Below, in pieces: positions 29,474-37,667 of a stretch of 64,000 nucleotides of DNA. The translations under genes were made by a program, and so were the position numbers. The first letter of the stretch is position 1. Every line of letters begins with the position of its first letter. Origin of the DNA: AP-15 sp963733945 (GTDB lineage: Bacteria; Pseudomonadota; Alphaproteobacteria; ATCC43930; CGMCC-115725); contig CAVTFD010000001.1 of the NCBI GenBank assembly GCA_963733945.1, positions 62,001-126,000 on the forward strand, read 5' to 3'. Below the pieces are notes generated by a model. It ran no database searches. It was not told the DNA's origin and worked only from the letters and a program-made list of their open reading frames with translations.

Positions 29474-30919
29474 ATGAACCCCGCGGCTGAGCGATGCCGC
29501 CACACGGGTCCTCGTTCACCACAGCTTAATCGCAGCCGATTTAACCTCGCCCCCTTGAACATGGCCTCGACCCAGCACGCCGCCGCCGCTCCGGAGGGGG
29601 ACCCAAAACCTGCGTGTTGCCTGACACTCTCCGCAACGGCGTTATGCCTTTTCGGGGCGCTGGCTCTGCTGTGGCACTACGGGCCGCACGCGCTTTATTT
29701 CGGTGCCCTGGGGCTTTTCGGTTTTGAGCCGTTCCGCTTTCCGTTTCTCGACATCCACGCTGTTCTTGCCGCGGCGCAATGCCAACGGGCTGGGATCGAT
29801 GTCTACCTCTCCAACCCCTGCGATGCGCTCGGACGTCTGCATGTCTACTCGCCGCTGTGGCTGGCGCTGACCCCGAGCTTCCTCGATACCACAGCGACAA
29901 CCGCGGTCGGGCTCGTGCTCGACCTGATGTTCATCCTGTCCTTGGCCATCGTCATCCACCCGGCGACGGGGAGGGAAATTCTGGTTATCGGATTGGTGGC
30001 GCTGTCGCCGATGACGATCTACGCGCTCGAACGTGCCAATTGCGATCTCGTCGTCTTCCTGCTGATCCTGGCCGGCTTTGCGCTCGACGCCGCGCCGCGC
30101 CGGTGGCGTCTCGGCTGCTATGCGTTCTACCTGACCGCCGGCCTGCTCAAATACTACCCTTTGGTCTTATTGGTATTGCTTGCGCGCGAGCGGCGGCGGG
30201 ACGGACTCTTCATCGCCGGCCTCGCTGCGGCGGTCGTCGCCCTCCTGGTGATCCGCGGCCACGCCGATCTCGCCAAGGCGTTGGCGAATATTCCCGCGCT
30301 TTCTTATTTCGCTGATTCGTTCTCGGCTCGGAACCTGCCCTTCGGCTTTGTCGAGGTCGTCTTCGGCCCTCGCTTGCGCATTCCGGCCGCTCTTCTGCTG
30401 CTGAGCATCGTGCTGGCGCTGGCGATTGCCAGGACGCGACGCACTTTCCGCATGCTCGATGCGGACGCGCCCGACCCGAATTTGCTCGATACGCAGCGCC
30501 TGCTGGTCGGCGCACTACTGCTGACGACGTGCTTTTTCGCAGGTCAGAACATCGACTACCGCGGCATTTATTTCATATTGGTAATGCCGGGTCTGGTGCG
30601 CCTCCGCCAATCGGCCGGCGACCCGGCCATCAGGCGATTTCTGGCGCGAATGATTGCCGCCGTTCTGTTCGTCGCCTGGGAAGAGCCCCTGCGCCGCGCC
30701 ATCCATACGATCGGCGCCGCGATTGCCGCGGACTGGCTGCGCCCGCGCGTCGAACTCTTGTTCTGGATCGGCCGCGAACTGGTGTGGTGGTGGCTGATCG
30801 CCGGGCTCGCGGCGATCGTCCTGACCCAACTACTGCGCATGCCGCTCGTGCTGGAAATCAGCGCCTACCTGCGGCGTCTGCGGCCCGTGCACGAGCAGAG
30901 TCGGCAAATGCCCGGCTGA
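29474..30919 (+). CDS. GT87-like polytopic glycosyltransferase (DUF2029)
   Basis: 481 residues from the ATG at 29474, or 452 from the ATG at 29561 (MASTQHAAAAPEG), which removes a charged leader and may be the true start. About ten membrane segments. The conserved early loop has FLDIHAVLAAAQCQRAGIDVY with acidic residues; VYSPLWLAL and ALERANCDLVVFLLI are GT87/DUF2029 features. LLKYYPLVLL is the positive loop before the middle helices. Such enzymes use polyprenyl-phosphate sugars outside the membrane. It is divergent from the GT2 gene that could make its donor. Confidence 0.8.
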   Translation: MNPAAERCRHTGPRSPQLNRSRFNLAPLNMASTQHAAAAPEGDPKPACCLTLSATALCLFGALALLWHYGPHALYFGALGLFGFEPFRFPFLDIHAVLAAAQCQRAGIDVYLSNPCDALGRLHVYSPLWLALTPSFLDTTATTAVGLVLDLMFILSLAIVIHPATGREILVIGLVALSPMTIYALERANCDLVVFLLILAGFALDAAPRRWRLGCYAFYLTAGLLKYYPLVLLVLLARERRRDGLFIAGLAAAVVALLVIRGHADLAKALANIPALSYFADSFSARNLPFGFVEVVFGPRLRIPAALLLLSIVLALAIARTRRTFRMLDADAPDPNLLDTQRLLVGALLLTTCFFAGQNIDYRGIYFILVMPGLVRLRQSAGDPAIRRFLARMIAAVLFVAWEEPLRRAIHTIGAAIAADWLRPRVELLFWIGRELVWWWLIAGLAAIVLTQLLRMPLVLEISAYLRRLRPVHEQSRQMPG

Positions 30920-30952
30920 CCGCCTCTCCGGGTCGCGCGGCGGGAGCGGACG

Positions 30953-31381
30953 CTATCGCAGCCGGGCGGCGACTGCCGGTAATCCGGCGATGTCGATGCC
31001 GTGGCGCGCGGCTTCGGAGATCAGCGCCAACGGATCGGCGCCCTCGCGCATCCGGGTCAACGCCCACAGCAAGGCCGAGCGGGTTCCGCTGCGGCAATGG
31101 GCGACGACCGGTTGGGCGGCGTCCCGCAGGGTCGCGGCGAAGGCGTCGACATCGCCGCGCGTCAATGTCGCCGCGGTGATCGGGATGTGGTGATAGGCGA
31201 TCCCGTGCGCCGCGGCGAGCTGCTTCGCCTCGGCGGCCGGCAACTGCCCGGGGTCTTCGCCGTCGGGCCGGTTGTTGACGATCGTGCGCACCCCGGCGCG
31301 CGCCAGCGCGTCGATGTCCGCGCGATCGAGCCGGCCGGCAACGCTCAGCCCGGGCGCCAGCGGAAAAAGCTCGGCGGTCAT
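30953..31381 (-). CDS. TIGR01244/DUF442 sulfurtransferase or phosphatase-like
   Basis: 142 residues from the ATG at 31381, which follows a strong GGAGGAG ribosome site; an upstream ATG at 31396 lacks one. The family core is TIVNNRPDGEDPGQ, and the active loop is VVAHCRSGTRSALLW (Cys96), a CRxGxR loop as in rhodaneses. The domain is found alone or fused to persulfide dioxygenases (Blh type), so a role in sulfane-sulfur transfer is likely. A stand-alone persulfide dioxygenase is encoded at 45548-46648. Confidence 0.82.
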   Translation of the reverse strand: MTAELFPLAPGLSVAGRLDRADIDALARAGVRTIVNNRPDGEDPGQLPAAEAKQLAAAHGIAYHHIPITAATLTRGDVDAFAATLRDAAQPVVAHCRSGTRSALLWALTRMREGADPLALISEAARHGIDIAGLPAVAARLR

Positions 31382-31446
31382 GCTGCTCCTCCACAACCTT
31401 GTCGGTGCAGAATCGCAGCTGACGCCGCCGCGGTCACCTGAAAAGA

Positions 31447-31920
31447 TCAGGCGGCGAATTGCGGCGGCCGCTGGATCATGTCGCCGGCGCGGATCCAGAA
31501 GCGTTCGAGCCGGCGCAAGGTGACGCTGGCGGCTTGAAGATCTTCCGCGCCGACCAGAGCCTGCGGCAGCATCTCGGCATGGCGGCGATGCATCGTGGTC
31601 AGGCTGTCGCGCAGCTTGAACCCCTTCTCGGTCAGTCGGACATGGACCGAGCGCCGATCGTGCAAAGAGCGCTGCTGCACCAGATAGCCGTTCTCGACCA
31701 TCTTTTTGACATTGTACGAGACGTTCGAGCCGAGATAGCAGCCGCGCAAGGTCAGTTCGCCGACGGTCATCTCCGCGTCGCCGATATTGAACAGCATCAT
31801 CCCCTGGACGTTGTTGATGTCGTGAATCCCGAGCCCCTCGAGCTCGAGCTTCACCACTTCCAGGAAATGACGGTGGAGACGCTCGACGAGCGAGATAACT
31901 TCCAAATACGTATTGTTCAT
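31447..31920 (-). CDS. ldtR: MarR-family regulator, LdtR-like
   Basis: This 157-residue winged-helix protein has GIHDINNVQGMMLFNIGDAE, then the recognition region LRGCYLGSNVSYNVKKMVE and the wing QRSLHDRRSVHVRLTEKG. This set matches LdtR of Liberibacter and relatives, which regulates an L,D-transpeptidase gene and osmotic tolerance, and it is strongly conserved in Alphaproteobacteria. No L,D-transpeptidase gene is visible here, so the target in this organism is unknown. Confidence 0.85.
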   Translation of the reverse strand: MNNTYLEVISLVERLHRHFLEVVKLELEGLGIHDINNVQGMMLFNIGDAEMTVGELTLRGCYLGSNVSYNVKKMVENGYLVQQRSLHDRRSVHVRLTEKGFKLRDSLTTMHRRHAEMLPQALVGAEDLQAASVTLRRLERFWIRAGDMIQRPPQFAA

Positions 31921-31980
31921 CCGAGCCTCGTCATTGGACGGTCTCGGCGAGATTAGCCTGGACTTAATTAACTATTCGTT

Positions 31981-32880
31981 TCAAATTTTACGGTCAGGTT
32001 TGTCGATAAAGCGATAGATCGCCGAGAAATCGAGCGCGCCGGCTCCCTGATCGACATGCAGCTGATAGAGCGCTGCCGCGGCCGCGCCCAGCGGGGTCGG
32101 CGCCGCCGCCGCACCCGCCGCCTGCTGCGCCAGCCGCAGATCCTTCAGCATCATTGCAGCGGTGAAACCTGGCGCATAGTCCCGGTTGGCGGGCGAAGAC
32201 GGGACTGGCCCCGGCACCGGGCAATAGCTCGTCAAAGCCCAGCATTGACCCGAGGATTTGGCGACGACGTCGAACAGAGTCTGTGCCGCGAGCCCAAGCC
32301 TGTCGGCAAGGGTGAAGGCCTCGCACAGGCCGATCATCGAGACGGCGAGCAGCATGTTGTTGCAGATCTTGACCGCCTGGCCATTGCCGGCCGGCCCGGC
32401 ATGGACGATCGTGCGCCCCATCGCCGCCAATATCGGCTGGGCGCGGGCGAACCCCTCGGCGCTGCCGCCGACCATGATCGTCAGGGTCGCCGCCTCAGCC
32501 CCGGCGGTGCCGCCCGAAACCGGCGCATCGAGCATGTCGAAGCCAGCCTCCGCCGCCGCGGCAGCCACCGCGCGCGCGGTCTCGACATCGATCGTCGAGC
32601 AGTCGATCAGCAGCGCGTCCTTGCGCGCGCGTCCCAGCACCCCGCCATTGCCGAGATAGACCTCGCGCACCTGCGGCCCGGCCGGCAGCATCGTAATGAC
32701 GATCTCGCCCGCGGCGACGGCCTCGGCGGCGCTCGCCGCTGCCCGGCCGCCTTTCGCCGCCAAGGTGGCGACCGCTGCCGGCACGATGTCGTAACCGGTC
32801 ACCTGATGGCCGGCCTTGACCAGGTTCGCCGCCATCGGCGCCCCCATATTGCCGAGCCCGATAAAGCCGATCGCCGCCAT
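31981..32880 (-). CDS. mmsB: 3-hydroxyisobutyrate dehydrogenase
   Basis: This 299-residue protein oxidises 3-hydroxyisobutyrate to methylmalonate semialdehyde in valine degradation. The dinucleotide motif is GFIGLGNMGAPMAANL (residues 5-20). The substrate loop is DAPVSGGTAGAEAATL and the catalytic Lys is in GQAVKICNNML. The start MAAIGFIG at 32880 fits the family, and the further 77 open codons upstream do not. Tartronate semialdehyde reductase is the closest alternative. The other valine genes at 36135-39272 favour mmsB. It ends the set and is cut off from them by the islet at about 32.9-36.1 kb. Confidence 0.85.
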   Translation of the reverse strand: MAAIGFIGLGNMGAPMAANLVKAGHQVTGYDIVPAAVATLAAKGGRAAASAAEAVAAGEIVITMLPAGPQVREVYLGNGGVLGRARKDALLIDCSTIDVETARAVAAAAAEAGFDMLDAPVSGGTAGAEAATLTIMVGGSAEGFARAQPILAAMGRTIVHAGPAGNGQAVKICNNMLLAVSMIGLCEAFTLADRLGLAAQTLFDVVAKSSGQCWALTSYCPVPGPVPSSPANRDYAPGFTAAMMLKDLRLAQQAAGAAAAPTPLGAAAAALYQLHVDQGAGALDFSAIYRFIDKPDRKI

Positions 32881-33188
32881 TCCTTGGTTTCCTCCAATTC
32901 GGGGTGCCATGTTCCAGGATACGGAGTCTCCGACAGAGCCGGAAGAGGCCTGCAGAAGCGGCAGTTGCGGCGCACGGCCTGCCTGCGACCAGCTGTTCTC
33001 GCAAATGAAGAGATATGCAGCGCGTGAAGCGCCATCGATAACACTCCGAGAAGAGCAACTACCACGACAGCAAAGGCGCAGGGCATCAGGGCGCCCGATC
33101 CCTAGGATCATGCGCTACATGCGCACGGAGGTCAGGGCGATCCTCGGGCTGTGGGAGAAGTGCGGTCGGGAAAGGACAAGCCTCGTGA
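32881..33188. other. 308-bp gap at left edge of the islet, no gene seen
   Basis: This is the stretch between the mmsB start and the end of the next minus-strand gene. No frame has a credible start and domain. It is the left boundary zone of an AT-richer insertion that separates mmsB from the other valine genes. I did not find a convincing direct repeat matching the right boundary near 36016-36134. Confidence 0.4.
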
Positions 33189-33645
33189 TCAGGGAAGTCC
33201 CGGTTCCTCTGGCCTCAGCATCGGCCCCCGTATGCCCCTCCCTACTCCACCAGGCAACCAGCTTTGGTAAAGGAACTTACGGAAGTTCTCCGGTCCCATG
33301 TTAAAAGCATCCGGGATGTTGTTCTTCCTTGCATACTCTGCCGCGGCCTCGTTTAGCTTCGCCTTGTCTAACCAAGGGTAGACCCGCAGGAATGCATCCC
33401 ATGAAGAATAGGTGACTTCCTCTGGAGGCTCCCTGTGCAGCCAGATCCCCGGTTTTGCTCACTTCGCTAGAAACTGCCGTAAAGTTGGCGTCGAGAACGC
33501 CAGTAATTTGAAAATGCTTCACCCTGCTCAATAGGGCGCTAGCTTGTCTACGATATACATAGATTATTCCAACCACAACTCCAGGCCAAATTAAGCTGTC
33601 TATGAGTTTTGCCCAGGCGCCTGGATCAAGCCATGGTTGCGACAT
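33189..33645 (-). CDS. unknown single-pass membrane protein, one frameshift
   Basis: From MSQPWLDPGAWAKLIDSL (ATG at 33645) one membrane helix follows (LIWPGVVVGIIYVYR), then a positive segment RRQASALLSRVKHFQITG. Near 33435 an extra G shifts the frame. The other frame continues convincingly as EPPEEVTYSSWDAFLRVYPW, LNEAAAEYARKNNIPDAF and ending MLRPEEPGLP at the TGA at 33189-33191. About 151 residues: a membrane anchor plus a soluble cytoplasmic domain. I recognise no family. It is divergent from the serine recombinase gene. Confidence 0.6.
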
Positions 33646-33748
33646 ACCTATGTTTCTCCTGCCACCTCCGGCACGGCCCGAGTCGGCCATTGAAGTGGTC
33701 CTGTCGGCAATAACGGACTCTTAGCGGCACAAGATCACTGATCCCGCA

Positions 33749-33762
33749 TTGACGTAGATCAA
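33749..33762. promoter_or_regulatory. FNR/FixK-type box
   Basis: The 14 bases TTGACGTAGATCAA match the FNR/FixK consensus TTGA[CT]-N4-[AG]TCAA exactly. The box lies in the divergent gap, 104 bases before each of the two start codons: the membrane protein at 33645 and the recombinase at 33866. This spacing would suit activation of either gene under low oxygen. Function is inferred from the match alone. Confidence 0.5.
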
Positions 33763-33847
33763 CCCCTTGGGGCAGTGCCTCGCGCCTGCGAGGATGCGAA
33801 ATCTCAAGACTTTCGGGAAATTTCCTTGCCCCCGCCCGATCAATGGG

Positions 33848-33862
33848 TTACGCTTCCCGTAA
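33848..33862. promoter_or_regulatory. short inverted repeat over the recombinase ribosome site
   Basis: TTACG (33848-33852) and CGTAA (33858-33862) form a perfect 5-bp inverted repeat with a 5-base spacer, ending three bases before the recombinase ATG. It could be part of a resolvase-binding site or an operator. The length is too short to rule out chance. Confidence 0.25.
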
Positions 33863-33865
33863 GAT

Positions 33866-34451
33866 ATGACCGAAACGCACCCGCAAAACCGCCGTCTCGG
33901 CTATGCCCGCGTCAGCACCTACGGACAGACGCTCGACGCCCAGCTTGAGCAGCTACGCGGCGCGGGCTGCACCAAGATTTACCGCGAGAAGGTGACCGGC
34001 GCGCACAACGACCGGCGCGAGCTTCTCAAGATGCTCGAACGACCTCGCGCCCGGCGACGTGGTGACGGTGACGCGGATCGACCGCCTCGCGCGCAGCACC
34101 TTCGACCTGTTCGCCATCGTCAAGCAGATCGTGGACGCCAAGGCGCAATTCCGTTCACTGGCCGAGCCGTGGGCCGACACCGGCACCAGCACCGGGCGCT
34201 TGATGATTGCCGTTCTCGGCGGCTTGGCCGACGTGGAGCGCGATCTTATCCGCACCCGCACCGCCGAGGGCCGCAGCCGGGCGCAGAAGCGCGGGCAGCA
34301 CATGGGCCGACCCTCGAAACTGACCGACGCGCAGAAGGCCGAAGCACGGCGGCGGCGGGCGCAGGGCGCGACACTTGCCGAACTCGCGCGCAGCTACGGC
34401 GTGGGCAAAAGCACGATTTCGCGGCTAAGCGATGACGGCGGAAGAAGATAG
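33866..34451 (+). CDS. serine site-specific recombinase (resolvase), one frameshift
   Basis: The catalytic N-terminus is RRLGYARVSTYGQTLDAQL, with nucleophile Ser17, followed by YREKVTGAHNDRRELLKML. After a one-base shift near 34043 it continues as DVVTVTRIDRLARSTFDLF and LIRTRTAEGRSRAQKRG. The C-terminal DNA-binding helix-turn-helix is ATLAELARSYGVGKSTISRL. About 194 residues, normal for Tn3-type resolvases and invertases. No transposase, integrase or inverted terminal repeat is visible nearby. It marks the islet as mobile or formerly mobile DNA. Confidence 0.85.
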
Positions 34452-35368
34452 GTTTTTCCGGATCTACCCTGAGCTACACCACTACACAAGGTGGGGTGGA
34501 ACTCCAAGGCATATTTACGACGAACACATTGCGCGCAACTCATTACAAATACCTCAATGACCTCACTGAAGTAGAGCACATGAAGCAATATCTAGCCACC
34601 CTTGTGCCCAGAAACAGAGTGGAACGCAGAAGCGCAAAAATACAGATAGAAAGCATTTATAAAAAGACGTTCACACAATTTGTCATCCCGTATATCGCTT
34701 CTTTCACCACTCACGCGGCCGATGCCGAATTTGACAGAGAGAATGGACTTTTAGATCAATGGAGCAAATACGGCAGACATGGATACGCCATAGTCTTCGA
34801 CACCAAATCTTTAGGTAATCTCTTAAATAAAGAATTCGACACACATTTGTATACGCAAACAATTTATTCAAACGTCGTCTATAATTTCGGAATAGATCAT
34901 TTCAAGGCATCGTTCGAGCCGCTGATTGTCGAGGCCGCTTGGTTTATCTGGGACAACCGCCTCCCGAGATGCTATGCGCGTGCGGAACAATTCATCAGCG
35001 ACTTCATCAAGACGACGTGTAGTTTTAAGCACTCCGATTGGAGCAAGGAGCGCGAGGTGCGGATCGTCGCGCACCCGAAGCACCCTTCGGAATTGAAATA
35101 TATCAGAGAAAGTGACAGCGACGATATCAAAGCGCTTCGCAACCGCTCACCCAAGCAGATTTTCTACAGGGAGCCCAATATCCCATTTGTAAACCTGTTT
35201 GGTGACTTGGGTGTGGATTTGCCGATCAAGAGAATTATTGTAGCGCCAGATGAAAATCAGGAACTTTTATGGCAACAGGTGTCGGCACTTACTGCGGGCC
35301 GAATCCCGGTTTACCGTTCTGGGATTGAGCTCCGGCTCTTGCAGGAGCTCGACAAAGGCACCGTGTGA
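34432..35368 (+). CDS. DUF2971-family protein, one frameshift near the start
   Basis: The family normally begins with a LYHYT motif. Here the ATG at 34432, overlapping the recombinase end, gives MTAEEDRFFRIYPELHHYT, and a one-base shift near 34485 leads into GVELQGIFTTNTLRATHYKY and LNDLTEVEHM. Later family blocks are LLDQWSKYGRHGYAIVF, FKHSDWSKEREVRIV and LPIKRIIVAPDE. About 311 residues, function unknown. DUF2971 genes are common in accessory and phage-defence regions. Composition is clearly AT-richer than the core genes, which suggests transfer. Confidence 0.72.
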
Positions 35369-36015
35369 CGGACTTGTGCTTAAGCGTTGATATTTTCTGG
35401 AAGTCCGTTCGAGCTATGCGAAAGATATCTGTCATCGTAGTTGCACTAATTCTTGGCGTCTGTATCGGAGTGATTGCCCCACACTTATTTTCCCACGATG
35501 TCAATTCGTCGTGGCGGACAGTAGTCACCGAAGGAAAGTATTTCGGCATAGGCTACGACCCGTCTGCCCTGTTTACAGATTTACCGATGCCAGAAATTAA
35601 AATGATCTCCGGGAAGGCGAAATTTATGGACCGCGTAGGACCGGGCCAATCAACAAACCTTGGCTACATCATCAATGTTGAGATGGGTGCGCTCGATTTG
35701 GTAAAGGTTCCGCAACGCTACAAAGAACAAACAACGGAAATGGAAAACGGTTACAAAGTAACTACGCTACCGATAGAGCAAGCCTCTTATGCCATTGAGT
35801 TTGATTTTGATCTAAAAGATCAGGACGGCTTTGTGTTACAAACAGTGCATGCTAAAGACGTACCGTCTCTCATGTCCGGCGCCAAGAACACGTTTCAGGC
35901 AAAAACAGAAGATCCAATTCCCTACGCCACGGCAATCAAAGTGCAGGAGATTTTGCTGCGGCCTTCTATTGTCAAATGCCTCACGTGTAAGCCTGCGGTG
36001 ACAACCCCGCCGTGA
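35365..36015 (+). CDS. unknown membrane-anchored exported protein
   Basis: 216 residues from the GTG at 35365, which overlaps the DUF2971 stop; or 199 from the ATG at 35416 (MRKISVIVVALILGVCIGV), which begins directly with a positive start and membrane helix. The remainder is soluble and probably periplasmic, with no motif I know; the C-terminus has CLTC. AT-rich like its neighbour and likely cotranscribed with it. The overlap suggests a two-gene unit with the DUF2971 protein. Confidence 0.6.
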   Translation: MTDLCLSVDIFWKSVRAMRKISVIVVALILGVCIGVIAPHLFSHDVNSSWRTVVTEGKYFGIGYDPSALFTDLPMPEIKMISGKAKFMDRVGPGQSTNLGYIINVEMGALDLVKVPQRYKEQTTEMENGYKVTTLPIEQASYAIEFDFDLKDQDGFVLQTVHAKDVPSLMSGAKNTFQAKTEDPIPYATAIKVQEILLRPSIVKCLTCKPAVTTPP

Positions 36016-36134
36016 AAAAGATCGGAATTTTCCAGAACCCCGTTATGCGACTTACGCGCCATATCAAAATCTCGCTCGCGTGCCGCTTTGAAATGACGCG
36101 CCAAGCGGCGTTTGTGGGGGCGTATCGTCTCATC

Positions 36135-37229
36135 CTAATCGTCGAAGCGCAGTTCGCGGTCGCCGATCGGCGCGAAATAAGCCTCGATCATTTCGTCGTC
36201 GATCTCGGCAAGGGTCGGCGGGCGCCAGCGTGGCGTTTGGCCCTTGTCGATCAGCGCCGCCCGCACGCCTTCGTAAAAATCGTGCGCGGCCATGAAATGC
36301 TGGGTCAGCCGATATTCGAGCTCGAGCGCCGGTTCGACGCCGTAGTCCTGCCCTACGATCAGCTGGCGCAAGGTTACTTTCAGGCTGGTCGGCGATTTCG
36401 TCAGCAGCCCGGCGCGGGTTTCCGCCGCCCAGCCCGCATCGGCCCCGCCTGCCGCCGCCTCGGCTGCGAGCTGATCGAGGATCGCCTCGACACTGTCGCC
36501 GGCGAAGCACCGATCGATCGCCGGGCGCAAGGCCGCCAGCGGAGGCGGGCCGGGATCGCCGGCAAACTCGGCGAGCAGCGCCGCGACCTGCTCGGACCTG
36601 CCGTCCTTTGCCCACGCAGTCCCGGCGAGCGCCGTGACCAGCGCCTCGACCCGCTCCTGCGCGACGACATGGGTGGCAAAGCCGCAATAAAACGCGTCGG
36701 CTGCCCGCAACCGGGCGCCGGTCAGGCCGAGATAGCGCCCGATTTGCCCCGGGCAGCGATTCAGAAACCGGGTTGCGCCGACATCGGGAAACAGCCCGAT
36801 CGCGGTCTCCGGCATCGCGAACAGTGTGCGCTCGGTCGCTACCCGGTAGGCGCCATTGACCGAGATTCCGGCGCCGCCGCCCATCGTGATCCCATCGATG
36901 ATCGCGATATAGGGCTTGGGAAATCGGTGGATTTGGCGAATGAGCTCATATTCTTCGCGGAAGAACACCGCAGTCAGATCAGGATCGCCGCTGATCCCGC
37001 GTCCGGCCTCATAGACCGCCCGCACATCGCCGCCGGCGCAGAACGCCCGCCCGCCGGCGCCGCGGACCACGACGGCATGCACCGACGGGTCTTCGGCCCA
37101 GCCCGACAGCGCCGGTGCGAAGCGCCGGTAATTGTCGAGGGTCAGCGCATTCAGCGCCTGCGGCCGGTTGATCGTCAGGGTGGCGAGCCCGCCCTCGCGG
37201 CCGAGCAGGATCTCCTTTTCTACGGACAT
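36135..37229 (-). CDS. 3-hydroxyisobutyryl-CoA hydrolase (enoyl-CoA hydratase fold)
   Basis: 364 residues from the ATG at 37229 (MSVEKEILLGREGGLATL). The crotonase-fold motifs are ALNALTLDNYRRF, GAGGRAFCAGGDVRAVYE, where the oxyanion-hole and GGDVR pattern marks the hydrolase, and DGITMGGGAGISVNGAYRVA followed by FAMPETAIGLFPDVGATRFL. The C-terminus has SPTSLKVTLRQL and DFYEGVRAALIDK, typical of HIBCH rather than of short hydratases. It releases CoA in valine degradation. The islet lies downstream, between it and mmsB. Confidence 0.88.
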   Translation of the reverse strand: MSVEKEILLGREGGLATLTINRPQALNALTLDNYRRFAPALSGWAEDPSVHAVVVRGAGGRAFCAGGDVRAVYEAGRGISGDPDLTAVFFREEYELIRQIHRFPKPYIAIIDGITMGGGAGISVNGAYRVATERTLFAMPETAIGLFPDVGATRFLNRCPGQIGRYLGLTGARLRAADAFYCGFATHVVAQERVEALVTALAGTAWAKDGRSEQVAALLAEFAGDPGPPPLAALRPAIDRCFAGDSVEAILDQLAAEAAAGGADAGWAAETRAGLLTKSPTSLKVTLRQLIVGQDYGVEPALELEYRLTQHFMAAHDFYEGVRAALIDKGQTPRWRPPTLAEIDDEMIEAYFAPIGDRELRFDD

Positions 37230-37563
37230 GCTCTCCCCGTTTGTGGCCGGGCTTGGCCCGGCCATCCACGAGCATCATGATCAGCAGGTCGTACAGATCG
37301 TCCCAACTCGGATTATTGAGCAATATCAGCCGAACCTTCCATGCACGCCGATAGTGCTTCATGTTCTGTTCACGCTGCCTCGCATCGCGGATGTCATCAT
37401 AGTGCTCGCAATAGACGAGGTGCTTCAAACCGTAGCGCTTGGTGAAGCCGTCCACCAGCCCTTCGCGGTGTTCCCAAGATCGGCGGGCGAGATCGTCGGT
37501 CACGCCCACATACAATGTACCGTTCGGCCGGTTCGTCATAATGTACACCCATCCGGCAGCCAT
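37009..37563 (-). CDS. small GIY-YIG nuclease, frame runs on into the next gene
   Basis: The GIY-YIG domain spans about residues 4-95: GWVYIMTNRPNGTLYVGVT (the GIY and YIG positions are VYI and YVG), then the Arg in DDLARRSWEHREG, and KHLVYCEHYDDIRDARQRE with the metal-ligand Glu. The family protein normally ends near NPSWDDLYDLL. Here no stop follows, so the frame crosses the palindromic repeat at 37243-37271 (giving VDGRAKPGH) and overlaps the hydrolase gene in another frame to 37009. The residues after about 100 are probably not meaningful. The gene is bounded by two exact inverted repeats. Confidence 0.8.
   Translation of the reverse strand: MAAGWVYIMTNRPNGTLYVGVTDDLARRSWEHREGLVDGFTKRYGLKHLVYCEHYDDIRDARQREQNMKHYRRAWKVRLILLNNPSWDDLYDLLIMMLVDGRAKPGHKRGEHVRRKGDPARPRGRARHPDDQPAAGAECADPRQLPALRTGAVGLGRRPVGACRRGPRRRRAGVLRRRRCAGGL
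37243..37271 (-). repeat. REP-like palindromic repeat, right-hand orientation reversed
   Basis: This 29-base element is the exact reverse complement of 37601-37629. Inside it, TGGCCGGGC and GCCCGGCCA form a perfect 9-bp stem with a 3-base loop. The peptide it encodes in the GIY-YIG frame, VDGRAKPGH, is a peptide I recall from read-through of intergenic palindromes in many alphaproteobacteria, which supports a dispersed repeat family. Confidence 0.8.
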
Positions 37564-37600
37564 TCCCGGAAGTTAGCGCTTCATTCGTTCGGCCGTCTTC

Positions 37601-37629
37601 TCGTGGATGGCCGGGCCAAGCCCGGCCAC
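37601..37629 (+). repeat. REP-like palindromic repeat, second arm
   Basis: This is a 29 of 29 match, in inverted orientation, to 37243-37271, with the same 9-bp stem and 3-base loop. The two copies enclose about 330 bases that hold little except the GIY-YIG gene (ATG at 37563). This is the layout of a minimal mobile or domesticated element. Confidence 0.8.
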
Positions 37630-37667
37630 GACGAACGCCCAGGCGAGCAGGATCTCGTTGCTGCCGG

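Noticed and set aside
33866..36015. Complete transposon or prophage
   Set aside because: There is a recombinase, but no transposase, integrase, structural phage gene or terminal inverted repeats, so only an islet is claimed.
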